This document shows positions 1 to 7,529 of a DNA stretch of 18,957 nucleotides, in pieces. The stretch covers positions 1 through 18,957 of the forward strand of contig JABRWB010000096.1 of the NCBI GenBank assembly GCA_039961635.1. Direction: 5' to 3'. The first letter of the stretch is position 1. Every line of letters starts with the position of its first letter. Below the pieces are notes generated by a model. The model ran no database searches. It was not told the DNA's origin and saw only the letters and a program-made list of their open reading frames with translations. Source of the DNA: a bacterium. GTDB taxonomy: Bacteria; 4484-113; JAGGVC01. Made by a program: the position numbers and the translations under genes.

Positions 1-2175
1 GACCTTCCACATCTGCGTGCGGAAGTCGGGTGCCGGGCAGGTCAGGTTGATCGTTCCGTCGAACGGGCAGCGCTCGATGTATTCCTGGTCCCGCGCGATG
101 TACGCCGCGAAGTTGACGATCTCGCCGGGGCGGGCGCCGAGTTGCGCGAACGGGATCGCGACTTCGATTACGTCCTCGACGGCGCCTTCGTTTTCGATGA
201 TGAACTCGCAGCTCTCCTCGTCCTGCGGCCGGATGAAAAAATAGTCGCGGCGGCCGCGGTCGAGCGGGACGACGATGGTGCGGTCGGGCGGATGGTAAAA
301 CCGGAGCACGAGCTTGTGGCCGGAATTGAAAAGCGATTTGTCCGCAATGTCCGCGCGGATGAACAGCCGCTCGCCGTCGTAGCCCCAGTAAAGCGCCTCG
401 AACTTCGGCGCCTCGTCGCGCGCCATGACGGTTCCGCTGATGCGCGGCCTGTAAAGGCCGGCATCCACCCACTCGAAATACGAGCTGACCTTTCCGTCGA
501 GAATGGGCTCGACGACGTCGGCGGGCTGGCGGTCGGGCTCGAACCGCGCCTTCTCGCAAATCGGGATGAGCAGATCCACCGGGGCGCGTTGGTCGAGCAG
601 CTCGTATATTTTAACCAGATGCTGGCGGAACAGCAAATCGAAAACAGAGTCGTACTCCGTGTTGAACGGATCTCCGTACCACCAGAACCAATCGCTGCCT
701 TCCGCCGCGAAAATGTGTTCCTTTATTTCAAGCCGCGTTTCATCGGAAATATCGGGATTGTCCGCAAGGAACTTTTCGGCGAATTTCCGCGTTTCGGCAA
801 GAAGCTGCCAGGCCTTGTCCTTTTCCGGGTCGCCTATCCAGATAGAGAAATCGTGGCGTATCCAGCTTCCCGGATAAAGCTCTTTGATTTTCCGCGGCGC
901 GCCGAAGCGCTCCAGGTATCCGCTGAAAGTAATCGGCTTGACCGGGGCGTATTCGTCCGAAAGCGCTTCGAAAAGACAATTGAGGAATTCCTCGCCGCCG
1001 TCCGCGTAATATTCCCACGGATTTTCGCCGTCGAGGATCACCGGAATCACGGGCGGGTGATCGTGCTCGCAAACTCCGAGCGATTTTTGCACCTCGTCGA
1101 GAAACTCGGCGGCGGATTCCTTGCCCGGCCTGCGGTGGTAGCGGAAGCCGATCGCGTCCGACAGCGAAGTGTTGCGGAAAAATATCGCGAGATCGCGGCC
1201 GTCGCCGTCCAGCTCGTACGGGCAGCATGGGTGCTTCGGCGCGTCCGCCGGCTCGATTTCGCTTCGTTCGAGAATCGCCTGGTCGGTAGCGATCCAGCGC
1301 ACGCCCGCATCCTTGAACATCGCGACCAGGTCGGGGCTGACGCTGCCCTCCGAAGGCCACATCCCGCGCGGGTGGTATCCCAATATCTGGGTCATGAAAG
1401 AGATGCCGCGGCCAATCTGCTCCGCGGCGTCCTCGGGATACGCAAACGCGATGCGGTCAAGCGTCGCCTGCGGGACGTGGTTGCGCGCGTTGCGCGAGTC
1501 CGCGAGCAGCGGGAGGATCGGATGATAAAACGGCGTCGTGGAAAGTTCCGTACGCGTAGTCTTGCCGATTTCCCGCCAGAGATCGAGTAACTTTGCGAGA
1601 CAGGAATTCTGGAATTCCGCGACCGCTTGCTTGTCGTCCTCGGAAAAGTCTTTTCCTTTTTCTATGAGCGCCGCGATCGAGGGGTCTTTGCGCGCGGTGA
1701 ATCCGCACCAGGCCAGGTTGAACAGCACCTGCAGGTCGCGGAAATCGCGCTCGGTGAACCGCGCGATCGAATGCTCGATCTGCGCGGGCTGCACGTGAAG
1801 GCCGCGCAAACGCAAAAGAGACCAGTACCGCGGCCAGGGTTTTATCGAGGTGTCCCAGTTGATGCTGAAGAAATACTGGAGGATGAAAGCCTTGTCTTCC
1901 GGCGAAAGCTCGGAAGCGGGTTTGATCGAAAGCACGCGGAAACGATCGGTGACCTCGCCCTTCAAGTAATCCTGTATCTGCAACAAAAGCGACGGTACAA
2001 GATTGATGGTATGGCCGACATCGGGGAATTTCAAAGCCATCGTCGCGATGTCGAGATAGCCTTTCGTCGCGTGCAGCCGCACCCACGGAAGAAGATAGTC
2101 GCCCGTGGCCGCCGACTTGTACAGCGGCTGGTGCATGTGCCAGAGAAGCGCAAGATAACAATCGCGGCCGGACAA
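1..2175 (-). CDS. Glycoside hydrolase family 57 (alpha-amylase/amylopullulanase-like), 3' end outside window
   Basis: The frame is open for 725 codons and runs off the left edge, so the C-terminus is missing. Seen: HMHQP at residues 13-17 (GH57 region 1), YHPILPL near residue 210, GMWPSEGSVS with Glu276, and VILDGENPWEYY with Asp382. In GH57 the Glu and Asp of the last two motifs are the nucleophile and the acid/base. Their spacing of 106 residues resembles that of archaeal amylopullulanases. The family hydrolyses or transfers alpha-1,4 (sometimes alpha-1,6) glucan linkages. Residues after about 560 read like the beta-rich C-terminal domain of the amylopullulanase type. No signal peptide is visible, so it probably acts in the cytoplasm on storage glucan (inference). 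The start is TTG, the only good start between an in-frame TAG and the HMHQP motif; a purine-rich AAGGGGGTAGGT ends 7 nt before it. Exact substrate specificity cannot be read. Confidence 0.93.
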   Translation of the reverse strand, partial: MSGRDCYLALLWHMHQPLYKSAATGDYLLPWVRLHATKGYLDIATMALKFPDVGHTINLVPSLLLQIQDYLKGEVTDRFRVLSIKPASELSPEDKAFILQYFFSINWDTSIKPWPRYWSLLRLRGLHVQPAQIEHSIARFTERDFRDLQVLFNLAWCGFTARKDPSIAALIEKGKDFSEDDKQAVAEFQNSCLAKLLDLWREIGKTTRTELSTTPFYHPILPLLADSRNARNHVPQATLDRIAFAYPEDAAEQIGRGISFMTQILGYHPRGMWPSEGSVSPDLVAMFKDAGVRWIATDQAILERSEIEPADAPKHPCCPYELDGDGRDLAIFFRNTSLSDAIGFRYHRRPGKESAAEFLDEVQKSLGVCEHDHPPVIPVILDGENPWEYYADGGEEFLNCLFEALSDEYAPVKPITFSGYLERFGAPRKIKELYPGSWIRHDFSIWIGDPEKDKAWQLLAETRKFAEKFLADNPDISDETRLEIKEHIFAAEGSDWFWWYGDPFNTEYDSVFDLLFRQHLVKIYELLDQRAPVDLLIPICEKARFEPDRQPADVVEPILDGKVSSYFEWVDAGLYRPRISGTVMARDEAPKFEALYWGYDGERLFIRADIADKSLFNSGHKLVLRFYHPPDRTIVVPLDRGRRDYFFIRPQDEESCEFIIENEGAVEDVIEVAIPFAQLGARPGEIVNFAAYIARDQEYIERCPFDGTINLTCPAPDFRTQMWKV

Positions 2176-2206
2176 AACCGAAACCTACCCCCTTGAAGGC
2201 GGCAGG

Positions 2207-2235
2207 AATATACCACAGCGATTGCCATGCGGCAA
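2207..2235 (-). promoter_or_regulatory. Sigma70-like promoter for the GH57 gene
   Basis: On the minus strand TTGCCG (2230-2235) is followed after 17 nt by TATATT (2207-2212), which is preceded by TGG and so forms an extended -10. The predicted transcript start is about 25 nt before the TTG start codon. This would separate the GH57 gene from the cutA cluster. Motif reading only. Confidence 0.5.
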
Positions 2236-2292
2236 CGCGGTTCCGCTATAGGAGTTCCGGCCCGGCGCGGCCTTAAAATCGCGCTACGCGGG

Positions 2293-2610
2293 CTAATCTT
2301 TGACTTCGGATTCCACCCAGTCGGCGTATCCGTCGCTCGCGGCGACCGCGAACGCGAGGATTTCGGGGACGACGTAGGGATGCAGCTCGGTTACCGCAGC
2401 GACGAGGCGCGCCGCGCAGTCCGCGCGCGTCTTGAGCAGCACCGTCACTTCCGTCTCCCACGATTTGTCGCCGTCCCAGCGGAAGAAGGACTCGCCCGGC
2501 GGCAGGACGTGGCCGCATGCGATCACGCCGCGCTCGTGCAGCGCTTCGACAAGCTCACGCGCCGCGTCCCTGTCGGCGAGCGTCGTCATTACGATGGAGA
2601 TGGGTTTCAT
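2293..2610 (-). CDS. cutA: CutA1-family protein (divalent cation tolerance)
   Basis: A 105-residue protein, the usual CutA length. It shows the family pattern: an opening SIVMTTLADRDAARELV strand and helix, VIACGHVLPPGESFFRWDG, a central ETEVTVLLKT strand, HPYVVPEI, and a C-terminal YADWV. CutA1 proteins form small cytoplasmic ferredoxin-like trimers. They were linked genetically to copper tolerance in E. coli, but their general role is unsettled. The ATG overlaps the TGA of the preceding small gene (ATGA, 2607-2610), so translation is probably coupled to it. It is the last gene of a cluster starting at 3278. The stop codon is TAG. Confidence 0.95.
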   Translation of the reverse strand: MKPISIVMTTLADRDAARELVEALHERGVIACGHVLPPGESFFRWDGDKSWETEVTVLLKTRADCAARLVAAVTELHPYVVPEILAFAVAASDGYADWVESEVKD

Positions 2611-2894
2611 TCGATCAACCCGCGGCTTCGGAGCAATTCCGAGTAATCATCAAAGTATAACTTGCAGTCTATCAGATTTCTTAACTCCGCCGAATTCAGG
2701 CCGATCTGACGGGCTATTTTGGCAAGCATGTCCGGCCCGAACTCATCGTAACTCCTGCTGAAAACCGTAAACACGCCGGTCATCTCCTGCTCTGCATTTA
2801 CAAACGAAAGCTAAATATGCCTGGATGCATTTTCTCTTGAGAATCCCTTCCTGCACAATGCCGAAATAACTTCGTCCCTACTCCACCCGCCCAA
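2607..2894 (-). pseudogene. Small hypothetical gene interrupted by an in-frame TAG
   Basis: Read through its TAG at 2811-2813, this frame encodes 95 positions that look like one small protein. The first 27 codons start at TTG 2894, with GGAGG 5 nt upstream, and begin with a start Met then GGWSRDEVISALCRKGF. After TAG the same frame runs on without another stop for 67 codons: FTVFSRSYDEFGPDMLAKIA, then LIDCKLYFDDYSELL, ending RGLIE and a TGA that overlaps the cutA start. The downstream part could also start independently at GTG 2778 (54 residues), with GGAG 9 nt upstream. I do not recognise the family with certainty; the general look (helix, Gly-Phe, His, beta segment, acidic C-terminal helix) recalls small toxin-antitoxin-like proteins. 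TAG is the normal stop of many neighbours, so general recoding is unlikely. Nonsense mutation, a split gene with reinitiation, or a sequence error are the options. Confidence 0.55.
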
Positions 2895-2909
2895 TTCACC
2901 CTCCGAGAA

Positions 2910-3278
2910 TCAATCAGGAACCGATGCAGCCGCTACAAGCTTGTCCCTGATTCTTCGAGCTCTTCCATCCAGTCTTTCGTCTGGCAAATTTCGGAATCGG
3001 AAGAAAGACATGCAAATTACAACCTCCAATTCCTCCTCGGCCACCTCCGGCAGCTTGTCGAAAGTTACAACGTCTCCGTCCAGTGCCGATGCCTTGTAAA
3101 ATTTCCCATCCCACTCCACTTTCGCTTCGAGAGGCGGTGAAAAAACAACCGTCCCCTCGTCGCCTTCTATGCGCTCGATTATGTGAACAGACGGTTTATG
3201 CCCCGCGCCGTCCCGATTGCGCGCGGACGAATTGCGCCCAGTCTTGGGCAGGGTGCCAGTTGAACCGACTTTGGCCAT
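2910..3278 (-). CDS. Hypothetical 122-residue protein
   Basis: I do not recognise the family. The ATG at 3278 is chosen because a full GGAGGTG lies 6 nt upstream; the upstream in-frame ATG (about 3320) lacks a ribosome site. The first 30 residues are basic and low in complexity (Ser, Gly, Lys, Arg). Residues about 31-90 look like a small beta-rich domain (HIIERIEGDEGTVVF, then AKVEWDGKFYKA, then DGDVVTFDKLPEVAEEELEV). The tail is Arg-rich and ends in a short helix (RIRDKLVAAAS). There is no signal peptide or membrane segment. It is the first gene of a compact cluster: 15 nt separate its TGA from the next start, which lies in the same frame, and cutA follows. A small cytoplasmic partner of the next gene is possible, but this rests only on position. 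Confidence 0.7.
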   Translation of the reverse strand: MAKVGSTGTLPKTGRNSSARNRDGAGHKPSVHIIERIEGDEGTVVFSPPLEAKVEWDGKFYKASALDGDVVTFDKLPEVAEEELEVVICMSFFRFRNLPDERLDGRARRIRDKLVAAASVPD

Positions 3279-3339
3279 ACGATGCACCTCCGGGACACCG
3301 TCAAGCGCTCCTAGTCGCATGTTGCGAAATCCCGCGATG

Positions 3340-3368
3340 ATTATACCCCGACATAGGATTACGGTCGA
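3340..3368 (-). promoter_or_regulatory. Sigma70-like promoter for the 3278-2293 cluster
   Basis: On the minus strand TCGACC (3363-3368) and a consensus TATAAT (3340-3345) are 17 nt apart. The predicted start lies about 55 nt before the ATG at 3278. A second TATAAT (3369-3374) sits just upstream without a good -35. Confidence 0.5.
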
Positions 3369-3390
3369 ATTATATCCAATAAATTGCCGC

Positions 3391-4116
3391 CTACCACGGA
3401 GCGATCCGTTCCCTTCCCGGCAGCAGCTCGAATTTTTCATCGTAGTCCGACAACGGATTGCGCGGGATCGCCGGCGCACTCTCGATTTTCAGCAGCCGCT
3501 CCCTGTACGCGGCAAGATACCGCGCGCGCGCTTCTTCCGGCGCGAGCATCGCGCCGAACGCGACGAACGGCTCCAGCACGTCGAATCCGCAGAACTGCAG
3601 CGTCCCGTGGACTATCGGCCAGAGGATCACGTTTATGTCGCCGTTGAGGCCGCGCGGCGAGTAAATCGTCTCGGGCCCGCCCGTCGTAAGCGCGAGCATC
3701 GCCTTCTTTCCTTTCATCAGTCCCGTGTCGTACCAGACCCCGAAGTCATACGCCCAGCCGACGGCCAGCACCCGGTCGAACCATCCCTTCAGTATCGCCG
3801 GCACCGAAAACCACCAAAGCGGCGAATGGAATATAACCAAATCCGCCCAGGCCAGTTTCTCCTGCTCGGCCGCGACATCCGGCGCGTGCGTCCCTGTCTT
3901 GGACGCGTGCCCCTGCTCGAAGAAAACCTGCAGGTAATCCGGATTCATCCGCGACTTGAAATCCGCCGCGCCCGCGCAAGGCTGGAATCCGCTCCGGTAC
4001 AGGTCGGAGCGCCGGACGGAATGTCCCGACGCGGACAGCGTTTCGACCGCGAGATCCGCAAGCGCGCCGCTGAAGCTTTTCGGCTCCGGATGCGCAAAAA
4101 CGATCAGTACGTTCAT
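3391..4116 (-). CDS. Flavodoxin-fold NAD(P)H:quinone oxidoreductase-like protein
   Basis: A 241-residue protein of the Flavodoxin_2 family (NQO1/MdaB/KefF type). It opens with MNVLIVFAHPEPKSFSGAL, the first strand and FMN/FAD phosphate-binding loop. HSPLWWFSVPAILKGWFDRVL is the characteristic strand-loop-helix of the family, and ALTTGGPETIYSPRG is the loop that contacts the isoalloxazine ring. FDVLEPFVAFG follows before the C-terminal helices. Family members pass two electrons from NAD(P)H to quinones or related compounds in the cytoplasm; the substrate here is not readable. The ATG at 4116 is preceded by AAGGTGG at 4 nt; a longer reading upstream lacks a better site. The C-terminus is some 40 residues longer than the shortest members. 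Stop TAG. Confidence 0.88.
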   Translation of the reverse strand: MNVLIVFAHPEPKSFSGALADLAVETLSASGHSVRRSDLYRSGFQPCAGAADFKSRMNPDYLQVFFEQGHASKTGTHAPDVAAEQEKLAWADLVIFHSPLWWFSVPAILKGWFDRVLAVGWAYDFGVWYDTGLMKGKKAMLALTTGGPETIYSPRGLNGDINVILWPIVHGTLQFCGFDVLEPFVAFGAMLAPEEARARYLAAYRERLLKIESAPAIPRNPLSDYDEKFELLPGRERIAPW

Positions 4117-4248
4117 TCGACCACCTTGAAAATCAAAGCTTTGTACCGCGAGCGCGCGCAAAATCCCGCGATGCGCGAGCCGCTGACCAAGAAAGCCGCG
4201 CGTTTTCGCGAGTTTGTGAAAAATGAGTGCCTTTGAATCCGGCTCCGG

Positions 4249-4626
4249 CTAAAACGCCCGGCCGCTGAAATACCGCGCTATTGCGATCGCGCCGTCAACG
4301 AAAGCCATATACAACAGTAAACCCGCGGTCGCCGCAAGCGCGGCCGTCAGCGCCGCTTTGGCGGCCGTCCCAGCTGCCTCCGGAAGCCGAAAAGAAAGTC
4401 CGCGGCGATTGATACTGATCTCCGCCTCGTCCAAGGCGGCCGCGGCCGCAAGCCTTGCGCGGAGTTTATCGTCCACCCGCCGATTTATTGCGGCATCCAA
4501 AGCGTCGCCGTACTTGCGCTTGAATTCGAACAATTCTGAAGCGGTCAGCTCGCCACGCTCCAGCCTTTCGGCAATAAGGTCGAGCTCGCGCTCTTGAAAG
4601 AACAGTTCACGTTCGCTAATCGCCAT
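4249..4626 (-). CDS. Hypothetical small protein with C-terminal membrane anchor
   Basis: 125 residues, family not recognised. Residues 1-70 are strongly charged and helical, including RELFFQERELDLIAERLERG and LFEFKRKYGDALDAA, suggesting a coiled coil. Residues about 85-110 are Ala-rich and lead into one hydrophobic segment (ALAATAGLLLYMAFVDGAIA) that could cross the membrane once, leaving a short RYFSGRAF tail. The predicted form is a tail-anchored cytoplasmic helical protein. The ATG at 4626 follows a weak GGTGAAAG ribosome site. It lies between the DinB gene at 4716 and the flavodoxin-like gene, with 89 and 132 nt gaps, so co-transcription is uncertain. Stop TAG. Confidence 0.72.
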   Translation of the reverse strand: MAISERELFFQERELDLIAERLERGELTASELFEFKRKYGDALDAAINRRVDDKLRARLAAAAALDEAEISINRRGLSFRLPEAAGTAAKAALTAALAATAGLLLYMAFVDGAIAIARYFSGRAF

Positions 4627-4686
4627 TTCTTTCACCCGCCCAGCATGACTGGCAAACGGTGAAATTGTTCGATCGCGGTGGTCTTT

Positions 4687-4706
4687 TCCGCCTTCAGGAA
4701 GGCGGA
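4687..4706 (-). terminator. Hairpin after the first DinB gene, no U tract
   Basis: TCCGCCTTC and GAAGGCGGA form a perfect 9-bp inverted repeat around 2 nt, beginning 10 nt past the DinB stop codon. On the minus strand it is followed by AAAAGA rather than a T run, so it is at best an imperfect intrinsic terminator or an mRNA 3'-end stabiliser. Confidence 0.35.
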
Positions 4707-4715
4707 TTCGGCAAT

Positions 4716-5219
4716 CTAAACCTCTGGAGGGTCGGCGCCGTAGTTGACCCATTCCTCTTTCGACGGGCCGTACACTCCTGGCACCGGCAGCCCGGCCTGG
4801 CGCATCAGCACGGTCATCTGGCCGCGGTGATGCACCTCGTGCGTCACCAGCACGAACAGCGTGAATCCGCGCTTCCACGTTTCGCCGTACATGTCGTCCT
4901 CGACGTCCAGCGTTTCGTCCGTCCACTCGGATTGAACAGCTTTGGCGATCGCGTCGGACGCAGACGAATACGCGCGGAATATCTCCTCGGAAGCGGCCGG
5001 GACGGGCGCGTCTTCGGGCGGCGCGTCAACTTGAAGCCCTGTGCGCGCGATCATTTCGCCCAGCGTCAGCGTGATGTGCCACGCCATCCGGCCGAGCGTG
5101 CGATGGCCATCCGCCACGGCCTGACCCAGCGATTCGTCCGTGAGCGCGGCGAATATCTTGCAGGTATTGGCGCTTTCCTCCGTCCAGACTTTCAAAAAAT
5201 CCTCGATGCGGCGAAACAT
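4716..5219 (-). CDS. DinB-fold metal-dependent family protein (copy 1)
   Basis: 167 residues, typical for DinB/YfiT-like four-helix-bundle proteins. The metal-binding histidines are visible: His48 (RMAWHIT) and the pair His127/His131 in THEVHHRGQMTVLMR. After these comes the common ending LPVPGVYGPSKEEW. The family includes thiol-dependent transferases and many proteins of unknown substrate; it is not DNA polymerase IV, despite the shared name. The ATG at 5219 has AAGGAG 7 nt upstream. It is clearly a paralogue of the next gene: same length, same MFR(R/K)IEDF opening, same histidine motif and ending. It has its own promoter-like sequence, so the two copies may be expressed separately. Stop TAG. 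Confidence 0.92.
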   Translation of the reverse strand: MFRRIEDFLKVWTEESANTCKIFAALTDESLGQAVADGHRTLGRMAWHITLTLGEMIARTGLQVDAPPEDAPVPAASEEIFRAYSSASDAIAKAVQSEWTDETLDVEDDMYGETWKRGFTLFVLVTHEVHHRGQMTVLMRQAGLPVPGVYGPSKEEWVNYGADPPEV

Positions 5220-5267
5220 GATTTTCTCCTTGCAAAACGCCGCGTGGATGAGCAGCGCGGGCCGCGC

Positions 5268-5296
5268 ATTCTAGCGGATCGGTTTTGGATTTACAA
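5268..5296 (-). promoter_or_regulatory. Sigma70-like promoter for DinB copy 1
   Basis: On the minus strand TTGTAA (5291-5296) and TAGAAT (5268-5273) are separated by 17 nt, 49 nt before the ATG at 5219. This suggests an independent transcript rather than simple read-through from gatCA and DinB copy 2. Confidence 0.5.
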
Positions 5297-5328
5297 TCGG
5301 CGCGGGGCCGCTAAAAACCAAGCAATTT

Positions 5329-5832
5329 CTAATGCGCGCCGGCGCCGTACTGCGCCATTTCCTCTTTCGTCGGGCCGTAGATGCCGCAGATGGGGATTCC
5401 CGCCTGGCGCATCAATACCGTCATCTGGCCGCGATGGTGCGCCTGGTGAGAGATTAAAATGTCGAGCGTGAAGCCCTTCTTCCAATCATAGCCGAAGACC
5501 TTGTCGGTTTTGTCAAGGTCGGCGTCCGTCCACTTGGCCTTGACCTGCTCGGCAAAGTCCGCGGCGTATCTGTTATATGCGTCGCGGATTTCCTGCGCGG
5601 AGGTCGGAGTGGGCGGCTGGTCGGTGGTGGGAGCATCGGGGAAATCAAGTCCCGTCTGCGCGCCGATGACCGGAATGACCATCGCCAGGTGGTACGCGAG
5701 GTCGCCCAGCGTCATGAAACCGTCCGCGATCGGAACGCCCAGTTTGTCGTCCGTTAGATTCTCGAAAAGCTTGCTCGTCGTGCCGGACTCGAAAGCCCAA
5801 GTGCCTGCAAAATCCTCAATCTTTCTGAACAT
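5329..5832 (-). CDS. DinB-fold metal-dependent family protein (copy 2)
   Basis: 167 residues, paralogous to the gene at 4716-5219. Metal ligands are predicted at His48 (DLAYHLA) and His129/His133 (SHQAHHRGQMTVLMR). The ending is ICGIYGPTKEEMAQYG. Residues about 64-80 form a Pro/Thr-rich loop that is less conserved between the copies. The start at 5832 lies 41 nt after the gatA stop; its ribosome site is weak (AGGG at 9 nt, AGG closer), and no promoter is visible in the gap, so it may be read from the gatCA transcript. The reaction is unknown; DinB-fold enzymes often use small thiols. Stop TAG. Confidence 0.91.
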   Translation of the reverse strand: MFRKIEDFAGTWAFESGTTSKLFENLTDDKLGVPIADGFMTLGDLAYHLAMVIPVIGAQTGLDFPDAPTTDQPPTPTSAQEIRDAYNRYAADFAEQVKAKWTDADLDKTDKVFGYDWKKGFTLDILISHQAHHRGQMTVLMRQAGIPICGIYGPTKEEMAQYGAGAH

Positions 5833-5873
5833 CGCCTGACCCTTTTAAAACAGAATGAAGGTAAAGAGTGATA

Positions 5874-7529
5874 TCAAGTGGCCAGCATTTTTAGCGCAAT
5901 CGGCGGGATTTTGTATCCATAGCCCGTCGTCTCCTCGAACCAGCGCGCGAGCGATAGAAGCTTCGCGTCCCGGTAGCGCGCGCCGATCATCTGGAATCCG
6001 ACGGGGAGCTCGATTTCGCCCTTGTCGTTTCGGCAGAGGTTTTGCAGCTCCGGCGTGACTCCGATAGCAATGGCATCTTTGCTAAGCGGATCTTCGCGAG
6101 CCATTATGGATCTTTTGGCGGGTACTAAACCGCAAGGCAGGCTGATGGCGCAGGTTCCCGCGAGGTTGGCGATAACCGTCGCGATATCGGACATGTACAT
6201 TTGAACCGGGTCTTCCATTCGCTCGCCAATTTGAAATGCCGGGTCAAGCGTAGTAGGACACACCAAAGCATCGTACTCGCCGCACAGCCGCGCCACCTCC
6301 GCGGTTATCGCTCTGCGCAGCGCGCGCGCCTTGTTGTAGTACGCGTCGTGGTATCCCGCGGATAACACGTATGTGCCCAGCAGGATTCGCCGCTTGGTTT
6401 CCTCGCCGAAGCCGCGCTCCCCCCCCCTGCGCGAAAGATACATCGCCATCAGCCCTTTGTCGGTGTGGCCGTCCGGGCCGTAGCGCACGCCGTCGAACCG
6501 CGCGAGGTTGCTGGAGCATTCCGCGGTTGTCATTATGTAATACGCAGGCAGCGTTATGTCCCACATCGGAAAGGAAATTTCCGTTATTTCCGCACCGGCG
6601 GATTTCATGCGCTCGATTGCGCTCCATAATTGCACCGCGACGCCGGAATGCAGAAGCTTCGTATCGGTCAATTCCTTTATTACACCGATGCGCGGTTTTT
6701 TCGCATACACCGGATCGCTTTCCGCCACGAAATCCGGTACCGGCGAAGGGACGCTGCACGTCGAATCGAGCGCATCGGGATAACACACCGCGTTGAGCAA
6801 AAGCGCGACGTCCAGCGCGCATTTTGCAAAGATGCTGGGCGAGTCCAGCGACGACGCGTACGCGATAAGCCCGAACCGCGACAAAAGCCCGTAAGTGGGC
6901 TTGTACCCCACGACGCCGCACAGCGCCGCCGGCTGGCGCACGCTTCCGCCCGTATCCGTCCCCCATCCGATCGCGGCCTGGCACGCGGCCACGCTTGCCG
7001 CCCCCCCCCCGGAAGAGCCGCCAGGGACGCGGCCCAAGTCCCACGGGTTGCGGCACGCGCCGTACGCCGAAGTTTCGGTCGAGCTGCCCATCGCGAATTC
7101 GTCCAGGTTCGTTTTGCCGACTACGAAGTTGCCCGCCGCGCGCGTGCGCGCCACGACCGTCGCGTCGTACGGCGGACGGTAGCCTTCGAGAATCGGGCTG
7201 CCCGCGGTCGCGCAAAACCCGCGCGCGGTGAAAATATCCTTTACCGAGACGGGCACGCCCGTCAAATGCCGCCGGCCGCGAAGCATTTCCGGATCGGCCT
7301 GCCCGGCAAACGCGCCCGAGCCGCCGTCTCCGTTAGTGCGCGATTGCACCGTTTCGATTTCCGGCTCCGGCGATTCCGGAAGCTCGATAAACGCGTTCAG
7401 GTATTCGTCCATCCGCCGAGCGAATTCGCACTGCGTCCGCAGATGCTCGACCGGATCTATTTCGCCTGCGGCGATTCTGGCCATCAGCTCGGATGCCGAT
7501 ATGGTCAAAGCATTGCGCGGATCGGGCAC
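5874..7529 (-). CDS. gatA: Asp-tRNA(Asn)/Glu-tRNA(Gln) amidotransferase subunit A
   Basis: GatA is the glutaminase subunit of GatCAB. It releases ammonia that converts mischarged Glu-tRNA(Gln) and/or Asp-tRNA(Asn). The amidase-signature catalytic triad is present: Lys97 in PVSVKDIF, cis-Ser172 in PGGSSGGGAAS, and Ser196 in DTGGSVRQPA. The 24-residue spacing between the serines equals that of characterised GatA. At 551 residues it is about 65 longer than the usual 485. Extra residues lie near 51-85 (Gly/Ser/Glu-rich) and 469-507, between LPCGL and LPVGFQMIG. The start is GTG at 7529, directly abutting the gatC TAA, which implies translational coupling. Codons for the Ser/Gly loop contain a run of 10 G, and another of 9 G lies near residue 369. 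Stop TGA. gatB is not in the window. Confidence 0.96.
   Translation of the reverse strand: MPDPRNALTISASELMARIAAGEIDPVEHLRTQCEFARRMDEYLNAFIELPESPEPEIETVQSRTNGDGGSGAFAGQADPEMLRGRRHLTGVPVSVKDIFTARGFCATAGSPILEGYRPPYDATVVARTRAAGNFVVGKTNLDEFAMGSSTETSAYGACRNPWDLGRVPGGSSGGGAASVAACQAAIGWGTDTGGSVRQPAALCGVVGYKPTYGLLSRFGLIAYASSLDSPSIFAKCALDVALLLNAVCYPDALDSTCSVPSPVPDFVAESDPVYAKKPRIGVIKELTDTKLLHSGVAVQLWSAIERMKSAGAEITEISFPMWDITLPAYYIMTTAECSSNLARFDGVRYGPDGHTDKGLMAMYLSRRGGERGFGEETKRRILLGTYVLSAGYHDAYYNKARALRRAITAEVARLCGEYDALVCPTTLDPAFQIGERMEDPVQMYMSDIATVIANLAGTCAISLPCGLVPAKRSIMAREDPLSKDAIAIGVTPELQNLCRNDKGEIELPVGFQMIGARYRDAKLLSLARWFEETTGYGYKIPPIALKMLAT

Noticed and set aside
142-1590. Long plus-strand open frame of 482 codons
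   Set aside because: It lies opposite the GH57 gene, whose minus-strand frame carries all family motifs. The plus frame has Arg/Val/Glu-heavy antisense composition and no recognisable domain.
2811-2813. Stop-codon reassignment (TAG as sense codon)
   Set aside because: TAG is the terminal codon of at least seven genes in the window with family-typical lengths (for example cutA, pilB, pilC, both DinB copies), so it is an ordinary stop here.
4716-5832. DinB genes as error-prone DNA polymerase IV
   Set aside because: The proteins have 167 residues and the histidine-triad four-helix-bundle pattern; they share only the name with polymerase IV.
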